From a virus, in the IMG/VR virus record IMGVR_UViG_3300025096_000001, positions 126,001 to 190,000 of that record: DNA of 64,000 nucleotides; one strand, written 5' to 3'. The notes under the pieces are model-generated. The model worked only from the letters and a program-made list of their open reading frames with translations. It did no database searches and was not told the DNA's origin. Below, in pieces: positions 57,183 through 64,000 of the stretch. Position 1 is the stretch's first letter. The number at the start of each line of letters is the position of its first letter. The translations under genes were made by a program, and so were the position numbers.

Positions 57183-59015
57183 TTAGCTGGTACCTGACTC
57201 ACCCAAGAGTCCGCGGACTACAACGATACCGTACATATCAGGACGCACCATTTGCTTGGCATAACGCGTCATGACTCCCTTACGGGGTACGAAGTCTTCT
57301 GGTCCGAAGATCGTAGGAGTGGTTTGCAGTGGAACGTATGGAGCATACACATATCCGCTTTCAAGGAAAGAGGATCCGCGACGACCAACGAGTACCACGT
57401 TGCGCAGGAAGTATGGGTCAACAATGACATCAAACTTCTTACTCAGTGAACCAACACTTACTGCACCAACAGATCCCTTCTCATCGTCATGAGTGACGGA
57501 AGCACGGAATCCAGCAGTGAACTCAAGGATGTTGGCAACCTCTGGACTTACGACCAAGAAGTTGGCACCACCACGCAGAGTCTTACGGTGGATCTGAGCA
57601 GACACATCGTTGATTGTCTCAACAAGCGTCTCGTACCACTCGCTAACAGTACCGGTGAAGTCAGGAGCAGCCGCAGACGCTCCAAGCTCAGCACCAGTTG
57701 AACGGTTGACGAAAAGACCCGGTGAGCGTGACCAGTAGTAAGTAGATGCAGTAGCACCATTTACAAGGTCAGCAAGGATCTCACGATCAATCTCAAGAGC
57801 AATTTGCTCAGAGAGAATGCTGGTCAACTCAACCTCTGCATCAAGGTTGTGGTAGGCGTTGAGGTCTTGACCTAACTCCGGAGTCCACTTAGCCTTGAGC
57901 TTCTTGGTTTGAGCAGTAACAGCGATCGAGTCAACCTTGATGTCGATCTCGGGGATGTCAGTAGAAGCTTCCAGTGGGAAGAGATCACCAACAACAGCAC
58001 CGGGAGCAGCAGTAACACCATCAATTGTATCCTTAAGTGGCATTGTAATGTACGCTTGGGCGATTGCATGGTTCAGTGCAGTTCCCGCTGCAACATTGGC
58101 ATTAAGTGAAGCGATTGGTCCAGCGACAACTATGCGCACTGCAGCTGCGTCGTTCATACCATCAGTTGCGGATACAGTTGTGGTCAGACGTCGAATCTGA
58201 TGACAGTTTGTAATTGCCGTCGCGCCAGACGAGAAGTCAGTGGCGAGGTCGGTCAGGACCATGACAAACGCCGAAACGTTATCAAAGTCAGCATCACCAG
58301 CAGAAGAGACGAACTGGTCGCGATCGAGATCAGCAACAATAACGCGCAGAGAACTATCTGTGGAAGCCAGAAGATCTGGGTCATACTGAATCTTTCTAGC
58401 GTCAGCTTCGGAAACGTTTCCATCAAGCAAAAAGCATCGATATGCACCTTCGCCGGTTGCAATGTCTCCGCTCAGAGAACCACTTGGAGACGCATATGCG
58501 TAACCAACAGCACCATCACGAAGCGGACCAGAGAAGCCCTCTTTGTATGTTCCACCAACTAAATCAACGCCACCGGTGATTTGTGAACCAACTTGATCTG
58601 AACCGTAAATCGATGCATTAGCTTCGTTACCCATACGTGGAGAAACCAAGCCTGAGTCTGTTCCACCAATATCTGGTGAAAATACGAAGTCAAGAAAGAA
58701 GATGAGTCCGGATGGAAGGCTCATCGGCTGAACGGAAACGAGATCGTTTGCAATCAGTCCAGCAAAAACACGACGCACGATTGGGAATGCGACGGCTGCG
58801 AAGCCCTCTACATCACCAGCAGCAAGTGTGCTTTGCTCACGAAGAAGTTCCTTAGCTTGGTTCTCTAAGAGACGAGCCATGGAATCCTTCTGTCGGTCAG
58901 TTTTCAGTCCTTCTAAAAGTCCTGTGCGCTCCCACTTTGATAACAAAGCGTGACCTTCTGCGCGCATATCACGATTGACTACACCTTCGGTGAGTCTTTC
59001 AATAATGCTAGCCAT
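57183..59015 (-). CDS. Major capsid protein (gp23-like)
   Basis: In this 610-aa protein the N-terminal 70 residues (MASIIERLTEGVVNRDMRAE) are a helical delta-type region. AFPIVRRVFAGLIANDLVSV, then QPMSLPSGLIFFLDF matches the conserved T4 gp23 family block. The C-terminal part (ANFLVVSPEVANILE, FDVIVDPYFLRNVVLVGRRG) fits the HK97 fold. LTE-G at residues 8-11 and LLE-G at 33-36 match the (L/I)xE cleavage rule of T4 prohead proteases, so a propeptide is likely. It follows the scaffold gene, as in T4. Confidence 0.92.
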   Translation of the reverse strand: MASIIERLTEGVVNRDMRAEGHALLSKWERTGLLEGLKTDRQKDSMARLLENQAKELLREQSTLAAGDVEGFAAVAFPIVRRVFAGLIANDLVSVQPMSLPSGLIFFLDFVFSPDIGGTDSGLVSPRMGNEANASIYGSDQVGSQITGGVDLVGGTYKEGFSGPLRDGAVGYAYASPSGSLSGDIATGEGAYRCFLLDGNVSEADARKIQYDPDLLASTDSSLRVIVADLDRDQFVSSAGDADFDNVSAFVMVLTDLATDFSSGATAITNCHQIRRLTTTVSATDGMNDAAAVRIVVAGPIASLNANVAAGTALNHAIAQAYITMPLKDTIDGVTAAPGAVVGDLFPLEASTDIPEIDIKVDSIAVTAQTKKLKAKWTPELGQDLNAYHNLDAEVELTSILSEQIALEIDREILADLVNGATASTYYWSRSPGLFVNRSTGAELGASAAAPDFTGTVSEWYETLVETINDVSAQIHRKTLRGGANFLVVSPEVANILEFTAGFRASVTHDDEKGSVGAVSVGSLSKKFDVIVDPYFLRNVVLVGRRGSSFLESGYVYAPYVPLQTTPTIFGPEDFVPRKGVMTRYAKQMVRPDMYGIVVVRGLLGESGTS

Positions 59016-59063
59016 TTTTAAATACCTCCTTATAATTATTGTATTTTATTTGGTTTTCGGCAC

Positions 59064-60263
59064 CTATTTGATGCCTGCTAGTCTTTTCAGTCTATCCGAA
59101 ACCGGATCGGCTGAAGTGCTTTCCTTGCGGGTAGCACGTATTACAGAAGAACGACGGCTGATTGCTTCGCCCAGTGATTGTGGTCCACGCTTAGGCGTTG
59201 ACTGCACTGTGCTTTCAAGCGTATCATAAATTGTACGCGCTTCTGTGACAGAACCAGCATTAGAAATTGCTTCGACAATCTTTTCTTTTTGTCGCTCATT
59301 CAAGGAGGTATTTCTAAGAACACGGTTCGTGTATAGTAAACGAGCATTGGACAAATTAACGTCTTGTAGACTTTCTTTAAGCTGCCCAACAGCTTGTTCG
59401 TATTGAGAAAGTTTCTCAGTGAGTTGGTTATTTTCAAAAACCAACTCTTCTTGAGCTTTCTTTAAATCTTTCATTTCTTCTTCAACTTCAGTTGATCGGC
59501 GATGAGCAAATTCTTTTTCTATTTGTCTCTTCTGATCTGCACCAGACCGGCCGGCCCAGCCAGAGAGGTCGGCGCCCATATCAACTGTGAGTTTTTCCAT
59601 AATGGCATCAACAAGTGCGTCGACATTTTCTTCCATGCCTTTCATCGCTTCCTCGTCTTGTTCGCCGGCAGCCGCAACTTGGGCCGCGGCAGCTTCGCCT
59701 TCGCCGGCGCTACCATCAGAATCGGCCATTTCGCCAGAGCCTTGAGGATCTTCACTATCATCTTCATTCAGATCTACTTCGATCTCCTCGTCTTCAAGGA
59801 GAGAAGCAATATCTTCTTCATTAATCTCTATCTCTTCATCTTCAGAGAGTTCGTTTTCTAATTTTAGAACAGCCTCTTGGAGAGCTTGTAAATCAACATT
59901 AAACTCTACGGGGGTGCCTGAACTTACTGATCCTTCGAATCCGTCTACTGCTGACAGTGGTACATCAGGCGCTATATCGGCTTCTGGGGCAACTTCTTCC
60001 TCGCCAGCGAGAGACGTTATGGGATCTTCTGCGGCCATTGGATCTTCAGCGGCCATTGGATCTTCTGCGGCCATTGGATCTTCTGCGGCCATTGGATCGG
60101 CTGCAGGCTCTATAGCCATCTCTTCTTCTTGTTCCAATAGTTGGTCAAGCGTGCGTTTGACTTCGTTGGAATATTTGTCGATTATAGCAGACTCAGCGTT
60201 TTTAAGGGCAGCTTCTTTTAGTGCTTTTGCATCAACAATGGCTTCGTTCAATAAATTAGACAT
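59064..60263 (-). CDS. Prohead core/scaffold protein (gp22-like)
   Basis: This 399-aa protein is very acidic and begins MSNLLNEAIVDAKALKEAAL. DPMAAE tandem repeats lie near residues 57-82, followed by a long Glu/Asp-rich middle. A coiled coil covers residues 270-320 (EEEMKDLKKAQEELVFENNQ), and the C-terminus is basic (RRSSVIRATRKE). Location immediately before the capsid gene and composition fit T4 gp22. It would shape the prohead and be degraded on maturation. An ACTATTTA octamer lies 37 nt upstream. Confidence 0.8.
   Translation of the reverse strand: MSNLLNEAIVDAKALKEAALKNAESAIIDKYSNEVKRTLDQLLEQEEEMAIEPAADPMAAEDPMAAEDPMAAEDPMAAEDPITSLAGEEEVAPEADIAPDVPLSAVDGFEGSVSSGTPVEFNVDLQALQEAVLKLENELSEDEEIEINEEDIASLLEDEEIEVDLNEDDSEDPQGSGEMADSDGSAGEGEAAAAQVAAAGEQDEEAMKGMEENVDALVDAIMEKLTVDMGADLSGWAGRSGADQKRQIEKEFAHRRSTEVEEEMKDLKKAQEELVFENNQLTEKLSQYEQAVGQLKESLQDVNLSNARLLYTNRVLRNTSLNERQKEKIVEAISNAGSVTEARTIYDTLESTVQSTPKRGPQSLGEAISRRSSVIRATRKESTSADPVSDRLKRLAGIK
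60022..60093 (-). repeat. Four tandem 18-bp repeats in scaffold gene
   Basis: Four 18-bp units begin at 60022, 60040, 60058 and 60076, with one mismatch in the second. They encode a six-residue MAAEDP unit. Near-identity of units at the DNA level points to recent slippage expansion. Confidence 0.9.
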
Positions 60264-60299
60264 CTACGGTCTTCTCCTAAAAAAATATATATTTCAAAT

Positions 60300-60307
60300 T
60301 AAATAGT
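60300..60307 (-). promoter_or_regulatory. ACTATTTA octamer before scaffold gene
   Basis: The minus strand reads AGACTATTTAATTTG, 37 nt before the scaffold start, in a 97-nt intergenic gap that also holds a weak ATCAAAA/TTTTGAT hairpin. Confidence 0.7.
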
Positions 60308-60359
60308 CTACCGCACATCAAAATGACTTTTTTTGATAGCGAGAACCATTACACATTAT

Positions 60360-61487
60360 CTAACTGCCTTTGGAACCAATGACCCACCAGTTTTCCCCAT
60401 CGGACTGGAGTGTTCTTGATGAATAATTCATTTTAAGTGTCATTTCTTCGTTTATGTCTATGGTGCCTTCAACGCTTTTTATAGCTATAGGTTGAGAATT
60501 TAATTTGTACTTATTCAAATTGGCTTTCTTTATTATTAAAATTCTTCCTGAGTTATCACACGCCGGCGGCAATGTAACGGTCATTCGATTTTTACCTGAT
60601 TGACATAAAATAGTATAATCATCACCTTGTACTTCATAATTGGCTTTAGAGACTTTTTTAATATTCATAAATACGGCGCCGCAACTAACCAACTTATTGT
60701 CAGCTATCACCGTATTTGCATCCAGTTTTCCTTCAATATTCAGTTTCTTGGTTGTTGGATTAAAAGATAGAGCGGGGTCTGCTCCCAAATCTTTACCGTC
60801 GTTAAATTGTAAATACCCTTTACGGCCTGAAGGGTGTAGTGTACGCGGGCCAATATAGTTATCGTATAGGTTCTTTAGTGTTGTGTGTTTGGTAGTACCA
60901 GAAGATGTATCTGAAACTATCAATAAATCTAAATCAGCCACATTTTGGCCGGCAAGATCAATTCTTTCGGTTTTGGCAGGATCCACATATACTTTGTTGT
61001 CTCTAATCGCTAGGCCGGCCTTCGAGGAAAAGTTTAACGCAACCCCCTCTTCATCACACTTGATTCCTTCATGTGCCAAAACTTGCAAACTTCCGCGGAC
61101 ATCTTTTAGTCCACTACCAAAATTAAGAAATTCAGAACCTATTTTATCGACAAACTGATTACTAGGTAATCTCGTTGTTCCTGATGCATCTCCTATAAGC
61201 GTGCCGGCTTTGATGCCGGGGGCAGTCAAAACTTGCCCATCAAAGGATAGGTTGTGGTTGCTACGAGCGACACCATCACTCTCATATGTTAACACAGATT
61301 TATTAGTGGACCCGTAAAGTTTTTTAATTGGAACATCTTTAATCGTAATGCATGGTTCACCAGCATCTGTATCGAAAAAAATACTAGCACTAACTGTATT
61401 TTTAAAAACTTTTACTCCGTCAATTTCTTGATCAGCGTGTTGGTCTACCGATCCTAACACATTGCCCTTGATCATATTATAGGCCAT
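60360..61487 (-). CDS. Fibre-like virion surface protein
   Basis: In this 375-aa protein residues 1-30 (MAYNMIKGNVLGSVDQHADQ) resemble N-terminal attachment modules. GKLDANTVIADNKLV, then YTILCQSGKNRMTVTLPPAC, and a C-terminal strand TLQSDGENWWVIGSKGS follow the pattern of phage fibre or whisker ends that finish with a W-x-V-I strand. It has no catalytic motif. It has its own ACTATTTA octamer 19 nt before the start, following a strong terminator. Confidence 0.6.
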   Translation of the reverse strand: MAYNMIKGNVLGSVDQHADQEIDGVKVFKNTVSASIFFDTDAGEPCITIKDVPIKKLYGSTNKSVLTYESDGVARSNHNLSFDGQVLTAPGIKAGTLIGDASGTTRLPSNQFVDKIGSEFLNFGSGLKDVRGSLQVLAHEGIKCDEEGVALNFSSKAGLAIRDNKVYVDPAKTERIDLAGQNVADLDLLIVSDTSSGTTKHTTLKNLYDNYIGPRTLHPSGRKGYLQFNDGKDLGADPALSFNPTTKKLNIEGKLDANTVIADNKLVSCGAVFMNIKKVSKANYEVQGDDYTILCQSGKNRMTVTLPPACDNSGRILIIKKANLNKYKLNSQPIAIKSVEGTIDINEEMTLKMNYSSRTLQSDGENWWVIGSKGS

Positions 61488-61505
61488 TTTGTTCTCCTAA
61501 CACTA

Positions 61506-61513
61506 TAAATAGT
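61506..61513 (-). promoter_or_regulatory. ACTATTTA octamer downstream of a strong terminator
   Basis: The minus strand reads GAACTATTTATAGTG. It begins 5 nt after the T8 tract of the terminator at 61518-61551 and lies 19 nt before the 375-aa gene start. This is the clearest terminator-promoter junction in the window. Confidence 0.8.
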
Positions 61514-61517
61514 TCGC

Positions 61518-61551
61518 AAAAAAAAGGACGCCCCCATTTCGGGGGGCGCCC
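61518..61551 (-). terminator. Strong GC-rich intrinsic terminator
   Basis: GGGCGCCCCC and GGGGGCGTCC pair over 10 bp (one G-T) around CGAAAT, followed by eight T on the minus strand. A second small hairpin CCAAC/GTTGG lies just before it at 61560-61573. Confidence 0.92.
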
Positions 61552-61583
61552 ATAAGAATCCAACAAAAGTTGGAAAGTGTATA

Positions 61584-63542
61584 TTACACGATTCGGTAGT
61601 CGCCAGCAGCAACATAGACCATAGAGACAGCACCATATGGTGACTCTACTCTAATGGATGTCTCGCCGTCGATTGTATCGGTACCCGCTCTGCGAATCTC
61701 GATATAACGAGCAACGGTAACACCGTCTTTAGCTTTAAAGCTCAAGACGTCTCCGGGTGTTCTAGTAGAACCAGTTGGCATGCTAAGGATGACCGAACCA
61801 GTTACAGCCGCATCAAAGAAGTTGTAACCTTCCGCAAGTGTACCACCACCATGGGTAGGTAGAGCACTTGGGGTACCAGCACCATCAGCAACAAGCTTGT
61901 TACCAGAAACGCTGAGACCTGCACCCGCAATTAAAGTCAGAAAAGCATCATTTTGTTGATACTTAATTTTGCTATCAGTTGCATCGAACCACGCAATTCC
62001 ATCGGCTGCGGGAGCATAAGTAGCGGCCGCAAAGCCATCAAGGAAGTTAAGTTCAGCAGCAGTCGATGTGACTGCACCATCAGCAAGATTAAGACCGCCA
62101 GCTTTAAGGATGTTGAAGTCCAAGTTGTTGGCAATATTGATGTCGGAACCAGCTTCAAATTGCATCATGTCAGTGTCTCCGGCTGCCCCAACATATCCGT
62201 TATCGGCTACACCTACACTGGCACAAAGAACATTACCGCTTCCATCATAGATAACACCTTTATTGGCAACAACGCCCCCAGCGGACGAACCGTCGAGCAA
62301 GTTAAGCTCTGCGGCTGTTGAGGAGACTGCTCCATCAGCAAGCTGCAAACCACCAACTTTCATAACCTTAAAGTCAAGATCATTTGCAAGTGTGATGTCA
62401 GTACCGGCATCAAATTGCATCATGTCAGTATCACCGACAGCGCCAATATAACTATCATCGTTAACGATGAAGCTTGTACCGGCAACAGCGCCTGCGTTGC
62501 TGTAGATAACACCTTTGCTGTTTACAACAGCGCCGGCTTGTGAGCCGTCGAGCAAGTTAAGCTCTGCGGCTGTTGAGGAGACTGCCCCATCAGCAAGCGT
62601 AAGACCACCAGCTTTAAGAATCATAAAGTCGAGGTCGTTTGCAACGCTGATTTCGTTAGTGGCGTCAAATTGAAGCATGTCAGTATCACCGACAGCGCCA
62701 ATATAACTATCATCGTTAACAATCATGCTTGCACCCGCAACGGCGCCTGCGCCGCTGTAGATTACAGCTTTGCTATTGACGATTGCGCCGGCTTGTGAGC
62801 CGTCGAGTAAATTAAGTTCTGTAGCAGTTGAAGAAACCGCAGTTGCATTAAGCGTAAGCTTGCCGTCTGGAACGACAAGACCAGCCGCACCCGCAAGGAT
62901 CAGATCGTCAGCCGATGCATCCCACAGCATGTATGCCGAAGCAGTGTCACCGAAGAACTTAACATCATAACCAGTGTCATCCACACCAACGGTAATTGTT
63001 CCGTCAGCTTGAACCGCACCGTCGATGTCTACGGCATCAAGATTAGCTGTTCCGGCGACGTCGATGTCACCGGAGAAATCTCCAGATGCAGCATCGAGTT
63101 CACCAGAAATGGTGATGTGACGGGCGCCACTGATATCAAGACTGGCATCAAGGACCATTGCCTTGTTTGCAGCAGCAGCACCAGCGGTAATGCCGTCCAG
63201 CTTCAACAGATCAGCTTGAGTTAATTGCGCACTGCCAATCTCGAAGTAACCAGTTGCGGTAACGTTACGAAGACCGGTAATGTCTTTGTTGCTGTCTAAG
63301 ACAACTGCCTTGGAAGCAGCTGCAGTACCAGCAGTGATGCCGTCGATCTGCAGAAGATCTGCGACACTCAAGGCCAAGTCACCACCGCGCGCGGTAATAG
63401 TACCAGCAGCGGGCATACGAAGACCGAGAGAAGCAGAAATAACACCTTTAGATGCATCGCCGCCGCTTTTGGCGACAATGTCGCCTTCTTGTGTAAGGGA
63501 ACCGCTCAATGTAGCAGCCCCTAATTGAAATTTATAAGCCAT
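61584..63542 (-). CDS. Repetitive tail-fibre-like protein
   Basis: This 652-aa protein begins MAYKFQLGAATLSGSLTQEG. The motif VSSTAAELNLLDGSQAG recurs four times at 85-residue spacing between about residues 235 and 505, with intervening SYIGAVGDTDMLQFDA segments. Other units (LTQADLLKLDGITAG) form a shorter repeat near the N-terminus. The C-terminus carries TIDGETSIRVESPYGAVSMV, a fibre-tip pattern shared with the protein at 63660. It is a long beta-rich fibre or head fibre located next to capsid genes. Confidence 0.75.
   Translation of the reverse strand: MAYKFQLGAATLSGSLTQEGDIVAKSGGDASKGVISASLGLRMPAAGTITARGGDLALSVADLLQIDGITAGTAAASKAVVLDSNKDITGLRNVTATGYFEIGSAQLTQADLLKLDGITAGAAAANKAMVLDASLDISGARHITISGELDAASGDFSGDIDVAGTANLDAVDIDGAVQADGTITVGVDDTGYDVKFFGDTASAYMLWDASADDLILAGAAGLVVPDGKLTLNATAVSSTATELNLLDGSQAGAIVNSKAVIYSGAGAVAGASMIVNDDSYIGAVGDTDMLQFDATNEISVANDLDFMILKAGGLTLADGAVSSTAAELNLLDGSQAGAVVNSKGVIYSNAGAVAGTSFIVNDDSYIGAVGDTDMMQFDAGTDITLANDLDFKVMKVGGLQLADGAVSSTAAELNLLDGSSAGGVVANKGVIYDGSGNVLCASVGVADNGYVGAAGDTDMMQFEAGSDINIANNLDFNILKAGGLNLADGAVTSTAAELNFLDGFAAATYAPAADGIAWFDATDSKIKYQQNDAFLTLIAGAGLSVSGNKLVADGAGTPSALPTHGGGTLAEGYNFFDAAVTGSVILSMPTGSTRTPGDVLSFKAKDGVTVARYIEIRRAGTDTIDGETSIRVESPYGAVSMVYVAAGDYRIV
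62036..62840 (-). repeat. Four long repeats of 255 bp in fibre gene
   Basis: The DNA segment encoding ELNxLDG recurs at about 62036, 62291, 62546 and 62801, a strict 255-bp (85-codon) period. The middle copies are nearly identical over tens of bases, so unequal crossing-over or slippage could change copy number. Confidence 0.85.
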
Positions 63543-63659
63543 TTATAAAAACCCTCCATTTAAGTTTGTTTATAGCGTGAGCAGACATACCAATACAAAT
63601 TTATAATCTGGATGGTGTGCGTGCCCGCTTTTAATTAGTACGAAGGGGGACTATATTTT

Positions 63660-64000
63660 CTAGAATATGAAGTACTTACTGTTACCGTCACAATAAAGTT
63701 GGACAGATGCATTAGGTGATTCCAAAACTAATGAATTTTGACCATCAATAGTTTGTGCGCCGGCCGGCCTAATCGTTATATTATTGCTGCCGGCCTGGCC
63801 GCCTTCATCTTTAATGACCATCTTTTGTCCACTTGATAAGGAGGCGGCCGGCAGAAGTCTTATATCGAAAGAGCCGCCAGTAGAATCGGCTCCTATAAAA
63901 TAATCATTGACTGCAGCGGTAACATGATTTGTTACCAGTCTCCGATTCAGCTTTAATCCGCCACCAACCTGCAATACATTCGAAGAGAATAGGAGATTCG
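63660..64000 (-). CDS. Fibre-like virion protein, 5' end outside window
   Basis: The frame is open to the end of the window and shows about 113 residues. It reads SSNVLQVGGGLKLNRRLVTN, then DYFIGADSTGGSFDIRLLPA, and closes with IKDEGGQAGSNNITI, TIDGQNSLVLESPNASVQLY and CDGNSKYFIF. This is the typical C-terminal fibre or head-surface strand pattern of phages (KDxxGxAxxNxITI, then IDG, then L-Y-x-D-G-x-x-W/Y). The true start lies beyond 64000. Its similarity to the end of the 652-aa protein suggests duplicated surface proteins. Confidence 0.65.
   Translation of the reverse strand, partial: NLLFSSNVLQVGGGLKLNRRLVTNHVTAAVNDYFIGADSTGGSFDIRLLPAASLSSGQKMVIKDEGGQAGSNNITIRPAGAQTIDGQNSLVLESPNASVQLYCDGNSKYFIF

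Noticed and set aside
1-64000. tRNA, rRNA, CRISPR, insertion sequences, integrase and att sites
   Set aside because: Looked for by eye in the intergenic gaps and at ends of genes; none was convincing. Gaps are mostly under 120 nt and are filled by promoters, terminators and the hairpins listed. A tRNAscan run would be decisive for tRNAs.

Overview
This window is a piece of a large tailed-phage genome with a contractile tail (myovirus type, distantly T4-like). It carries major capsid, scaffold, neck, sheath, tube, tape-measure and baseplate genes next to UvsX/RecA, a DnaB-type helicase, a gp32-like single-strand binding protein and a 5'-3' exonuclease. Every convincing gene lies on the minus strand, so transcription runs from high to low coordinates, with short gaps and many TAATG/ATGA start-stop overlaps. 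I saw no rRNA, tRNA, transposase, integrase or CRISPR array. Many proteins resemble families I associate with uncultured marine phages; the host cannot be named from the sequence.

Layout in transcription order. (1) 64000-56094: three fibre-like or virion surface proteins, an acidic scaffold (gp22-like), the major capsid protein (gp23-like) and small head proteins. (2) 55995-53366: neck and tail-terminator genes. (3) 53247-39386: sheath (very large), tube, gp26-like baseplate protein, tape measure, LysM/gp53-like protein and baseplate giants. (4) 39365-28263: replication and recombination: an unknown 428-aa protein, a short family A DNA polymerase, an FtsZ/tubulin-like candidate, SSB, a lipoprotein, an EcoRI-like nuclease next to a D12 adenine methylase, a ParB-like protein, an Hc1-like small protein, UvsX, 5'-3' exonuclease and replicative helicase. 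(5) 28259-23242: B12-dependent ribonucleotide reductase, GroES-like cochaperonin, endolysin, two little-known proteins. (6) 23232-7620: a bacterial-type DnaE polymerase, J-domain protein, dUTPase, another adenine methylase, thioredoxin, IMPDH, a sigma region 4 protein, ClpP, GroEL, small proteins, and a eukaryotic-type phosphomannomutase relative. (7) 7582-1: a 1191-aa protein, a membrane-anchored serine protease and tail-fibre/adhesin genes.

Two signal systems stand out. Near-consensus sigma70 promoters (TTGACA-N16/17-TATAAT) precede replication, metabolism and chaperone operons at seven places. An octamer, ACTATTTA on the coding strand, sits before virion genes, several times directly after an intrinsic terminator; it looks like this phage's late promoter element. 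A set of five near-identical hairpins separates the SSB-to-UvsX genes, and a candidate three-way-junction RNA with complementary loops lies between the capsid gene and the next head gene. The phage appears to supply its own nucleotide metabolism (RNR, dUTPase, IMPDH, thioredoxin), proteostasis set (GroEL, GroES-like, J-domain, ClpP) and DNA modification enzymes.
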